From the NCBI GenBank assembly GCA_016183805.1, contig JACPDX010000014.1:1-34825 (forward strand): a stretch of 34,825 bases of DNA. The letters run 5' to 3'. Positions within the stretch are counted from its first letter, which is position 1; every line of letters starts with the position of its first letter. Under the pieces are notes generated by a model. That model had not been told where the DNA came from, ran no database searches, and saw only the letters and a list, made by a program, of their open reading frames with translations. The DNA is from Bacteroidota bacterium (lineage in GTDB: Bacteria > Bacteroidota > Bacteroidia > Flavobacteriales_E > Vicingaceae). The translations under genes and the position numbers were made by a program. This document shows positions 7,702-14,804 of this stretch, piece after piece.

Positions 7702-8940
7702 TTAACCTTGTAAAACTTCCCTCAACATTCCCAAAGCAGCAACAGCAGAGCGTTCAATGTTTACGCTACGTAGTTTTCCAAAAGTAAATTGTTTGCTCAC
7801 CACTCCGTTTTTGTTTGCAACGGCAATCCAAACAGTGCCTACGGGCTTTTCGGCTGTTCCTCCAGTTGGACCTGCAATGCCTGAGGTTGCTACAGCATAA
7901 TCTACCGTAAATTTTTTAAGCACACCCAATGCCATTTGTTCCACCACTTGTTGGCTTACTGCACCAAAGTTTTCCAAATCAGATTTTTTAACTCCCAATT
8001 CGTTAATTTTAATTTCGTTGGCGTAACTAATTACCGAACCCTTAAAATAATCGGAACTACCCGAAATACTGGTAATTAAATGAGCTAAATATCCTCCAGT
8101 ACAGCTTTCGGCAGTAGCCAAAGTGGCTTTTTGTTGCACCAGCATTTTGCCAATCACTTCTTCTAAATTACTGTTGTCGGTAGAATAAATGTTTTGCGGA
8201 ATAATCTGCATCAATTTAGCCACTTGTTCATCAATTTTATGTTGAACTTCTGCCCTACTCTTGCCTTTCGACGACAACCTCAACTTAACTCTTCCGGGTG
8301 AAGGCAAATATGCCAATTTTATGGTGGCAGGAAGTTGGTTTTCCCAATCGGCAATTAGTTCTGCTAACTTCGATTCGGGCAGTCCTTGTGTTAATACCAT
8401 TTGATGAACAATTTCCGGTAAAACATATTTTTCTTTTAACCAAGGAATAACGGTATCGGTAATCATCGCTTTCATTTCAAAAGGCACACCGGGCATTGCC
8501 ACTACAACTTTATCACCTTGTTCAAACCATAACCCTGGTGCTGTTCCATGTGCATTTCTTACCACCTTACAATTATCAGGAATTAAAGCCTGTCTTTTAT
8601 TATTTTCGTTCATTTCAAAACCTCTCCCTAAAATCAGTTTTTCAATGTCGTTGTAAACTGCTGCATCCGTTATCAATTTACCACCAAAATAATCATTTAA
8701 AACAGGCATGGTTAAATCGTCGTTGGTTGGACCTAAACCACCTGTAATCAGTACCACATCACTTTTTTCGAGAACATTCGACAATGTTTCGATAATATGT
8801 TCTTTGTTATCACTAATGGAAGTCTGTTGACGGATAGTAAAACCTATTTTATCCAATTCAGCAGCAATCCAATGTGCATTGGTATTTAGGGTCTGACCTA
8901 TTAACAGTTCATCACCTATCGAAATAATGTCTAAATTCAT
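7702..8940 (-). CDS. cinA: CinA-like protein: MoCF domain plus NMN deamidase-type domain
   Basis: A 412-aa, full-length two-domain protein. The N-terminal molybdopterin-binding (MoCF/COG1058) fold has 'ISIGDELLIGQTLNTNAHWIA' and 'VLITGGLGPTNDDLT'. The C-terminal CinA/PncC domain (from about residue 258) has 'ATAESCTGGYLAHLITSISG', 'FKGSVISYANEIK' and 'VATSGIAGPTGGTAEKPVGTVWIA'. Characterised relatives cleave ADP-ribose or deamidate nicotinamide mononucleotide in pyridine nucleotide salvage; the competence link is historical. It is transcribed away from the DUF4197 gene. The nearby ADP-sugar-type NUDIX gene would fit a shared role in nucleotide recycling, but that is only an inference. Confidence 0.92.
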   Translation of the reverse strand: MNLDIISIGDELLIGQTLNTNAHWIAAELDKIGFTIRQQTSISDNKEHIIETLSNVLEKSDVVLITGGLGPTNDDLTMPVLNDYFGGKLITDAAVYNDIEKLILGRGFEMNENNKRQALIPDNCKVVRNAHGTAPGLWFEQGDKVVVAMPGVPFEMKAMITDTVIPWLKEKYVLPEIVHQMVLTQGLPESKLAELIADWENQLPATIKLAYLPSPGRVKLRLSSKGKSRAEVQHKIDEQVAKLMQIIPQNIYSTDNSNLEEVIGKMLVQQKATLATAESCTGGYLAHLITSISGSSDYFKGSVISYANEIKINELGVKKSDLENFGAVSQQVVEQMALGVLKKFTVDYAVATSGIAGPTGGTAEKPVGTVWIAVANKNGVVSKQFTFGKLRSVNIERSAVAALGMLREVLQG

Positions 8941-9026
8941 GCAACGAAATTAAGATTCTTCAGTTCATTTGTTATCGAAAATCTTACTGATTTACGAACA
9001 AATTTCGTTCAGAATGACAAGGAATA
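8941..9026. repeat. Spacer with dispersed-repeat remnant (GATTCTTC ... CGTTCAGAATGACA)
   Basis: The spacer between divergent cinA and the DUF4197 gene contains GATTCTTCAG (8954-8963) and CGTTCAGAATGACA (9006-9019). These words resemble the ends of a repeat commonly seen in bacterial spacers (ATTCTTC...CAGAATGACA). The left and right parts also share ATTTGTT/AACAAAT. CGAAATTA at 8945-8952 (minus-strand TAATTTCG) is a weak -7 candidate for cinA. Confidence 0.35.
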
Positions 9027-9058
9027 TTGCTAATAAAAATATCTTTTACTTACTTTTG
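9027..9058 (+). promoter_or_regulatory. Putative promoter for the DUF4197 lipoprotein
   Basis: TTG at 9027-9029 and TACTTTTG at 9051-9058, with a 21-bp spacer, fit the TTG/TAnnTTTG pattern. The start codon at 9080 would lie about 15 nt after the predicted transcription start. Confidence 0.5.
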
Positions 9059-9079
9059 AAGCTAATCAAAAATAAATAG

Positions 9080-9790
9080 ATGAGAAAAACAATAATAGCA
9101 GTAATTTCAATTTCTACTTTGGTTAGCTGTGCCGAAATGACTACCGTAATGGAACAAGTAAATACAGCGACAGGCAGCACTAATCCTGCTTTAACTAACG
9201 ACGAAGTAATCCGTGGTTTACGGGAAGCACTGACGGTTGGAACAAACAATTCATCCAACTTAACTTCTAAATTGGATGGTTTTTATAAAAATCCAGAGAT
9301 ATTTATTCCTTTTCCCCCTGAAGCATTAAAAGTGAAAGAAAAAGTGGAACAGTTGGGTATGAAAAAACAAGTGGATGAATTTGTGATGACCTTAAATCGT
9401 GCTGCTGAAACTGCTACTTCCGAAGCTGCTCCAATTTTTGTTAATGCCATTAAAGAAATGACTATTGCCGATGGTTTTGCCATTTTGAGAGGAAACGACA
9501 ATGCTGCTACTCAGTATTTAAAAGATAAAACTGCTGCTCAGTTAAAGGTTAAATTTAATCCAATAGTAAAAGCTGCCATCCAAAAAGTAGAAGTAACCAA
9601 ATACTGGAATCCAATTATAAATACCTACAACAAAGTTCCGTTTGTAGAAAAAATGAACCCCGATTTAGAAGATTATGTAACTGCCAAAGCAATGGACGGC
9701 TTGTTTTTAATGATAGCAAAAGAAGAAACCAAAATTAGAAAAGACCCTATGGCTCGTGTTACTGATTTGTTAAAGAAAGTTTTTCAGTAA
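9080..9790 (+). CDS. DUF4197 domain lipoprotein
   Basis: A 236-aa exported protein matching the DUF4197 family, which is of unknown function. The N-terminus MRKTIIAVISISTLVSC is a lipoprotein signal with the lipidated Cys at residue 17. The family pattern begins 'LTNDEVIRGLREALTVGTNNSSN' and continues with 'FYKNPEIFIPFPPEA', 'DGFAILRGNDNAATQYLKDKT' and 'DYVTAKAMDGLFLMIAKEE'. It is entirely helical in character after the signal. It is followed by the NUDIX gene after an 86-bp word-repeat spacer. Confidence 0.85.
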   Translation: MRKTIIAVISISTLVSCAEMTTVMEQVNTATGSTNPALTNDEVIRGLREALTVGTNNSSNLTSKLDGFYKNPEIFIPFPPEALKVKEKVEQLGMKKQVDEFVMTLNRAAETATSEAAPIFVNAIKEMTIADGFAILRGNDNAATQYLKDKTAAQLKVKFNPIVKAAIQKVEVTKYWNPIINTYNKVPFVEKMNPDLEDYVTAKAMDGLFLMIAKEETKIRKDPMARVTDLLKKVFQ

Positions 9791-9876
9791 ATAGTCAACA
9801 GTCTTCAGTTTTCAGTCTTCAATAAACAAGAAACGCTAAACTCTAAACCCTAAACTTGAAACTCTAAACTAGATAA
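9791..9876 (+). repeat. Word-repeat leader before the NUDIX gene
   Basis: Short near-tandem words in the sense of the downstream gene: AGTCAACAGTCTTCAGTTTTC, then AAACAAGAAACG, then CTAAACTCTAAACCCTAAAC and AAACTCTAAACTAG just before the ATG. The sense strand is A/C-rich and G-poor, as in the other leader arrays of this window. Confidence 0.6.
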
Positions 9877-10425
9877 ATGAAAAACCCTTGGAAAACAAAA
9901 AGTAGCGAATTAAAATACAACAATCCATGGATTAGTGTTACCGAACATCAGGTAGTAAATGCTGCCGGAAACGATGGGATTTATGGCACGGTACATTTTA
10001 AAAATATTGCCATTGGAATTATTCCTTTAGATGAAAATAACAATACTTGGTTGGTTGGGCAGTTCCGATATCCTTTAAACGAATACAGTTGGGAAATTTG
10101 TGAAGGTGGCGGAAAATTGGATATCGACCCTCTTCTTTCGGCTCAAAGAGAGTTAATGGAAGAATTAGGGATAAAAGCTGAGAAGTGGACGAAGTTGTTA
10201 GATATGCATTTAAGCAATTCGGTATCGGATGAAATCGGAATTATTTACATCGCTAAAGATTTAACTTATTTTACACCAGAACCTGAAGAAGATGAAGTTT
10301 TATCCATAAAAAAAATTAGTTTAACCGATGCTTTTGAAATGGTGATGAATGGAGAAATTACCGACAGTTTAAGTGTAGCAGGAATTTTAAAAACAAAAAT
10401 TTTGGTGGATAAAAATCTTATTTAA
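9877..10425 (+). CDS. NUDIX hydrolase, ADP-sugar pyrophosphatase type
   Basis: NUDIX enzymes hydrolyse nucleoside diphosphates linked to another moiety. The NUDIX helix lies at about residues 77-99: 'EGGGKLDIDPLLSAQ' followed by RELMEELGI, which supplies the REUxEExGU part with E92, E95 and E96. The residue normally Glu in the G-x5-E half is Ile83, a departure from consensus; the metal-binding REUxEE core is intact. Length (182 aa), 'VGQFRYPLNEYSWEICEGGG' and the late 'TPEPEEDEVL' acidic stretch favour an ADP-ribose/ADP-sugar pyrophosphatase. The GT-C membrane protein starts 6 bp after its stop, so they are likely co-transcribed. Confidence 0.85.
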   Translation: MKNPWKTKSSELKYNNPWISVTEHQVVNAAGNDGIYGTVHFKNIAIGIIPLDENNNTWLVGQFRYPLNEYSWEICEGGGKLDIDPLLSAQRELMEELGIKAEKWTKLLDMHLSNSVSDEIGIIYIAKDLTYFTPEPEEDEVLSIKKISLTDAFEMVMNGEITDSLSVAGILKTKILVDKNLI

Positions 10426-10431
10426 AATTAA

Positions 10432-11934
10432 ATGAAGGTGATAAAACCAATATGGATTGTAGTTGTTTTATCGTTTTTTACTTCTACTTTTTTTAACCAA
10501 CTAAATTTAAACAATCTTCCAAATGAAAGACTTCGGGAAAATGAAACCGTAAGAACTAATGATGATTTAAGTTATTTAAGACCAGCTATACATCTTTACC
10601 AAAACGGGATTTGGAAAGACGAAATAAAAGGTGATTTAAGCTATTTTTTACGACCACCAGGCTATGGTGCAATCTATTATATAGCTTTAGTTATTAACCC
10701 TAACCGTCCACTTTTAGTTTTAAAAATAATTCAAGTACTACTTTTCTCCATTTCGGTTTATTGCCTTTACTTTATTGCCCTTTCGTTTTTAGCACATAAA
10801 AAATCAGCTTTAATCGTTTCCATTATTTATGGACTCACTCCTTTAGCGAGTAATTTTTTATTCTACACCTTAACCGAAGGTGTAACTCCTGCACTATTTA
10901 TTTTTTACCTTTTCTTTTTATTAAAAGCAAAAAATCAATCACAACCAAAAAATAAATTTTTATATCTAACCCTATCAGCATCTATTTTCGCTAGCTTATT
11001 TATAATCAGACCAGTGCTAGGAATATTTATTGGATTAATTCCTTTAACTGTTTTTCTGTCGTATGATGTAATCAAACATAAAATTATTTACAGTGTACTC
11101 TTTATTTTATTAGGGTATAGTTGTATGGGATTATGGCAATATCGAAATTATAAATTAACTAACCATTACATTGGTTTACACCCGATTTATTATGCAGATA
11201 ATAATGCCATCTATCGACCTACTTTTCAGGAATTTTGGAATTTTACTCTAGGTTGGGCAGAAGATGGCTCAACGGTTCATACTTATATGTTACCCTTTTG
11301 GGAAAATACCATCAAAGGTGATACATCGAAGGTTTACATCAACAACATCATAGAACATTTTCCTTTATACGTGCAAAAATATTTTGGAAAACAACGTTTG
11401 ACTGATGTATTAACCAATTACCAAAAATCAATTCTCTATCAAAAACAATTTTACGACAGGAATGAAACATTGCCTTTAACCAAAATTAACATTGAAACAA
11501 CAACAGTTTTACAACTTAAACAATTGGTTTCTGAATTCAAAAAAGAGTTTTGGTTTACTTATTATATAAGTTCACCAATAAAAGTGTACACTAAAATGGC
11601 ATTTCATTCTAATTTATCATTGTACATTTTTCAAAAAACCTATCGGGGAAATTTCTTTATGGAATCATTACGATGGTTTTCATTTTTAATACATTCGGCA
11701 AGTTTCATGTCTATTTTATTGATTTTATTAAGGATTAAAAAAATCAAACCCATTCATTATTCCATTTACTTATTTACCTTTTTTTATCTTTTCTATTTGA
11801 GTTTTTTTCAACGAGGAATAGAAGAACGTTATACGCTTCCTATTTTTTCTGTTTTATTGATTTCTTTTAGCAATATGATTTACGTATTGATAGGATATTT
11901 TGCACAAAGAAGAATTAATTCGAAAAAACATTAA
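10432..11934 (+). CDS. GT-C type polytopic membrane protein, putative glycosyltransferase
   Basis: A 500-aa polytopic membrane protein with about ten hydrophobic helices. A large extracytoplasmic loop follows the first helix and contains 'RTNDDLSYLRPAIHLYQNG' and 'SYFLRPPGYGAIYYIAL'. An acidic pair in the first loop followed by an RPPGY-like motif and a membrane helix is the layout of PMT/ArnT-like (GT39/GT83) lipid-linked-sugar glycosyltransferases. A second loop of about 100 residues (260-370) is soluble. Donor and acceptor are unknown. It lies directly behind the NUDIX gene. It is confidently a membrane protein; the GT-C assignment is moderately confident. Confidence 0.65.
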   Translation: MKVIKPIWIVVVLSFFTSTFFNQLNLNNLPNERLRENETVRTNDDLSYLRPAIHLYQNGIWKDEIKGDLSYFLRPPGYGAIYYIALVINPNRPLLVLKIIQVLLFSISVYCLYFIALSFLAHKKSALIVSIIYGLTPLASNFLFYTLTEGVTPALFIFYLFFLLKAKNQSQPKNKFLYLTLSASIFASLFIIRPVLGIFIGLIPLTVFLSYDVIKHKIIYSVLFILLGYSCMGLWQYRNYKLTNHYIGLHPIYYADNNAIYRPTFQEFWNFTLGWAEDGSTVHTYMLPFWENTIKGDTSKVYINNIIEHFPLYVQKYFGKQRLTDVLTNYQKSILYQKQFYDRNETLPLTKINIETTTVLQLKQLVSEFKKEFWFTYYISSPIKVYTKMAFHSNLSLYIFQKTYRGNFFMESLRWFSFLIHSASFMSILLILLRIKKIKPIHYSIYLFTFFYLFYLSFFQRGIEERYTLPIFSVLLISFSNMIYVLIGYFAQRRINSKKH

Positions 11935-12071
11935 CACTACTAAATATCATGTTTTTTTTTCGCACTTTATTTGGTAATTTCGTTGGCGTAAAATAACTAC
12001 TTAAATAACTTTAAAATATTACCATGAACTGCGTAGCACTCATGAATACTTTAAATAAAAAATAAAAACCT

Positions 12072-12815
12072 ATGAATAAAATATTAGTATGTATTAGTAA
12101 AGCCCCTGATACCACATCAAAAATTTCGTTTGCCGACGGCAACACAAAATTTGATGAAAATGGGGTTCAATTTATTATTAATCCTTTCGATGAATGGTTT
12201 GCTCTTGTTAGAGGATTGGAATTAAAAGAAGCTAACGGTGGTAATGTAACCGTTTTAAATGTTGGAGGTGCCGATAACGACCCTATTATTAGAAAAGCTC
12301 TTGCAATTGGTGCTGATGATGCGGTAAGAATTGACGCAAAAACAGACGATGCTTTGTATGTTGCAAAACAAATTGCGGCTTATGCCAAACAAAATAGTTT
12401 CGATTTGTTGCTTTTTGGAAAAGAAACCATTGATTATAACGGCTCTCAAGTAGCTGGAATGGTTGCAGAATTAATGAACTTGCCTTATGTTTCGTTAGCC
12501 TCTAAATTAGATATGAACGGCAACAATGCAACCATAGAAAGAGAAATTGAAGGTGGTGTTGAAGTGATAGAAACCTCAACTCCATTTATTTTAAGTGCTG
12601 CAAAAGGTATGGCAGAAGCTCGTATTCCAAACATGAGAGGTATTATGGCTGCCAGAACAAAACCTTTAACGGTTGTGCCTGCTTTTGAAGCTACAAATTC
12701 AACAAAAATTAAATCTTTTACTATGCCTCCAGCAAAATCTTCTTGTAAATATGTAGATGCTGCAAATGTTGAAGAATTGGTAAGTTTATTACACAACGAA
12801 GCTAAAGCTATTTAA
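12072..12815 (+). CDS. etfB: Electron transfer flavoprotein, beta subunit
   Basis: EtfB binds AMP and, with EtfA, shuttles electrons from acyl-CoA and other dehydrogenases to the respiratory chain through ETF:quinone oxidoreductase. The family is visible from 'MNKILVCISKAPDTTSKI', 'FIINPFDEWFALVRGLEL', 'ALAIGADDAVRID' and the signature-like 'DLLLFGKETIDYNGSQVAGMVAELMNLPYVS'. The length, 247 aa, is standard. etfA follows in the same direction after 112 bp. A weak -7-like TAATTTCG at 11975-11982 lies about 90 bp upstream. Confidence 0.95.
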   Translation: MNKILVCISKAPDTTSKISFADGNTKFDENGVQFIINPFDEWFALVRGLELKEANGGNVTVLNVGGADNDPIIRKALAIGADDAVRIDAKTDDALYVAKQIAAYAKQNSFDLLLFGKETIDYNGSQVAGMVAELMNLPYVSLASKLDMNGNNATIEREIEGGVEVIETSTPFILSAAKGMAEARIPNMRGIMAARTKPLTVVPAFEATNSTKIKSFTMPPAKSSCKYVDAANVEELVSLLHNEAKAI

Positions 12816-12927
12816 TATAACAATTAAACAATTTAAAATGTACCAATTTATTTATGTTTATAATTTGAGCCAAAAAAATTATTTCATTGCTACATTGCTA
12901 CATTAAACAATTAATACATTAAAAAAT
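12816..12927 (+). repeat. Word-repeat spacer between etfB and etfA
   Basis: An AT-rich spacer with short near-tandem words in the sense of etfA: ACAATTAAACAATT near its start and ATTGCTACATTGCTACATT (12885-12903) followed by AAACAATTAATACATTAAA before the ATG. No terminator or promoter is visible, so etfB and etfA are probably one transcript. Confidence 0.5.
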
Positions 12928-13893
12928 ATGTCAATTTTAATATATGCCGATTCAAGTAACGGCCATCTAACTAAAAATGCTTTCGAAGCCGCAAACTATG
13001 CTTCTCAGTTGGCTCAAAAAACCGGCGACAAAGCTGTAGCTGTTGTTACCGGAAATGTTTCTGGATTAGATCAATTAGGAAAATTTGGAATTAGTAAAGT
13101 ATTACACGTTGCTAACGCCGAATTAAACAATTTCGACCCACAAAAAATTGCTCATGCTATTGCAGAAGCAGCTAAAGCAGAAAATTCATCGGTAATTGTT
13201 TTTGCTCACGATTATTCAGGAAAATCAGTAGCTCCATTTTTGGCAGCTAAACTCGATGCCGGATTAGTTACCGGTGCAATTGCTTTACCAAATACTGATG
13301 GCGGGTTCACCGTAAAAAAATCGGTATTTTCAGGTAAAGCTTTTGCTGAAGTAGAAGTTTTAACCCCAATTAAAATTATTTCTGTGTTGCCTAATGCAAT
13401 TGCAAAAATTGAAAACAATGTAACTGCCGAAATAGTTGATTATACTGTTTCTCTTCCTTCAACCAACCTAAAAGTAAAAGAAATTAAAAAAGAATCATCT
13501 GAATTATCACTTACCGAAGCCGACATTGTTGTTTCTGCTGGTAGAGGATTAAAAGGTCCTGAAAACTGGGGAATGATTGAAGAATTGGCTCACGTTTTAG
13601 GTGCTGCAACAGCATGCTCACGACCTGTAGCTGATATTGGTTGGAGACCTCACCACGAACACGTTGGTCAAACTGGTTTAGCCATTCGTCCAAATTTATA
13701 TTTTGCAATAGGAATTTCCGGTGCAATTCAGCATTTAGCAGGAGTTAACGGAAGCAAAATAATTGTGGCTATTAATACGGATGCAGAAGCTCCATTTTTT
13801 AAAGCTGCCGACTATGGTATTGTTGGCGATGCTTTTGATGTGGTTCCTAAACTAATTGACGCATTTAAGAAATTTAAAGCAGCGAATAATTAA
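12928..13893 (+). CDS. etfA: Electron transfer flavoprotein, alpha subunit
   Basis: EtfA carries the FAD of the ETF heterodimer. The C-terminal FAD domain (about residues 195-321) is clear: 'IVVSAGRGLKGPENW', 'CSRPVADIGWRPHHEHVGQTG', 'YFAIGISGAIQHLAGV', and 'IVAINTDAEAPFFKAADYGIVGD', which is the family signature. The N-terminal alpha/beta domain is intact. The 321-aa length is normal. It is partnered with etfB upstream. The spacer after it carries another leader array before the bifunctional nuclease gene. Confidence 0.96.
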   Translation: MSILIYADSSNGHLTKNAFEAANYASQLAQKTGDKAVAVVTGNVSGLDQLGKFGISKVLHVANAELNNFDPQKIAHAIAEAAKAENSSVIVFAHDYSGKSVAPFLAAKLDAGLVTGAIALPNTDGGFTVKKSVFSGKAFAEVEVLTPIKIISVLPNAIAKIENNVTAEIVDYTVSLPSTNLKVKEIKKESSELSLTEADIVVSAGRGLKGPENWGMIEELAHVLGAATACSRPVADIGWRPHHEHVGQTGLAIRPNLYFAIGISGAIQHLAGVNGSKIIVAINTDAEAPFFKAADYGIVGDAFDVVPKLIDAFKKFKAANN

Positions 13894-13986
13894 AAAAGAA
13901 GAAGACCGAAGTCAGAAGTTGGAAGAACCGAGACACTAGATACTAGACACTAGAAACCAAACACTAGAAACAAGAAACCAGCAAAA
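13894..13986 (+). repeat. Word-repeat leader before the bifunctional nuclease gene
   Basis: Two word families in the sense of the downstream gene: GACCGAAGTCAGAAGTTGGAAG (one unit per 6-7 bp), then ACACTAGATACTAGACACTAG followed by AAACACTAGAAACAAGAAAC immediately before the start codon. The CAAGAAAC word is shared with the leaders at 9791-9876 and 23565-23654. Confidence 0.6.
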
Positions 13987-14610
13987 ATGGAAAAAATAGC
14001 GATAGAAATTATTGGTCTTTCATACAGTCAAACCCAAACCGGTGCTTACGCATTAGTGCTTGGTGAAACTACTGGAGAGAAACGTCGTTTACCAATAATT
14101 ATTGGTGGATTTGAAGCTCAGGCAATTGCTATCGAGTTGGAATCAATGACTCCTACACGTCCATTGACCCACGATTTATTCAAATCCTTTTCTGAAGTTT
14201 TTGATATTGAAATTAAAGAAGTAATTATCTACGATTTACGTGAAGGGATTTTCTTTGCCAAATTAATTTCTGAAAAAGACGGTAAACAAGTTGAAATTGA
14301 AACCCGAACTTCTGATGCCATTGCTATTGCTGTTCGTTTTAAATGCCCTATTTACACTTACGAGTTTATTTTATCAAGTGCCGGAATTATTTTGGACGAC
14401 ACTACAAAAGACAGTAACGAAGAAATTGAAAAACAAATTGAAGACATAGAAGAGGAATTGGATGAACCAAAAAAAGCACCTAAAACTAAAAAATTGGAAG
14501 ACCTTTCGTTAAACGAATTAAACAGCAAACTTCAAAATGCTATTGATAATGAAGATTACGAACAGGCATCAAAAATTAAACAAGAAATAGACAATCGAAA
14601 TAAGAATTAA
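13987..14610 (+). CDS. Bifunctional nuclease family protein (DUF151) with C-terminal UVR motif
   Basis: A 207-aa protein of the bifunctional nuclease (BFN, DUF151) family. The N-terminal domain (about 1-135) has 'GAYALVLGETTGEKRRLPIIIGGFEAQAIAIELE', 'RPLTHDLFKSFSEVF' and 'EIETRTSDAIAIAVRFKCPIYT'. A Glu/Lys-rich linker (about 140-170) leads to a UvrB/UvrC-type motif at the C-terminus, 'LNSKLQNAIDNEDYEQASKIKQEI'. Plant relatives have DNase and RNase activity; the bacterial role is not settled. The BFN plus UVR architecture is common in Bacteroidota. recG follows downstream after the tandem array. Confidence 0.88.
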   Translation: MEKIAIEIIGLSYSQTQTGAYALVLGETTGEKRRLPIIIGGFEAQAIAIELESMTPTRPLTHDLFKSFSEVFDIEIKEVIIYDLREGIFFAKLISEKDGKQVEIETRTSDAIAIAVRFKCPIYTYEFILSSAGIILDDTTKDSNEEIEKQIEDIEEELDEPKKAPKTKKLEDLSLNELNSKLQNAIDNEDYEQASKIKQEIDNRNKN

Positions 14611-14614
14611 TTAG

Positions 14615-14733
14615 TTGACAGTTCTCAGTTGACAGTTCTCAGTTGACAGTTCTCAGTTGACAGTTCTCAGTTGACAGTTCTCAGTTGACAGTTCTCAGTT
14701 GACAAGTTGACAGTTGACAGTTGACAGTTGACA
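14615..14733 (+). repeat. Tandem array: 6 x 14 bp, then 7-bp units
   Basis: Six perfect contiguous copies of TTGACAGTTCTCAG (14615-14698) are followed by TTGACAAG, three copies of TTGACAG (14707-14727) and a final TTGACA (14728-14733). The 7-bp units are the first half of the 14-bp unit, so the array seems to have grown by slippage at two scales. It lies between the nuclease gene and recG, in the sense of recG. Such perfect arrays are expected to vary in copy number between strains. Confidence 0.95.
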
Positions 14734-14766
14734 AAATCGTAAATCAAAAATCGTAAATCGTAAATC
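14734..14766 (+). repeat. AAATCGTAAATC word array
   Basis: A second simple-word family directly after the tandem array: AAATCGTAAATC, then AAAAATCGTAAATCGTAAATC. It ends about 38 bp before the recG start. Confidence 0.7.
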
Positions 14767-14804
14767 CAAAATAGTAACTTTATAGTCTAGCTCAAAACTA
14801 ACTA

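Noticed and set aside
14615-14733. CRISPR array
   Set aside because: The 14-bp and 7-bp units are contiguous with no unique spacers, and there are no cas genes. TTGACA also matches a sigma70 -35 box, but Bacteroidota promoters do not use that consensus.
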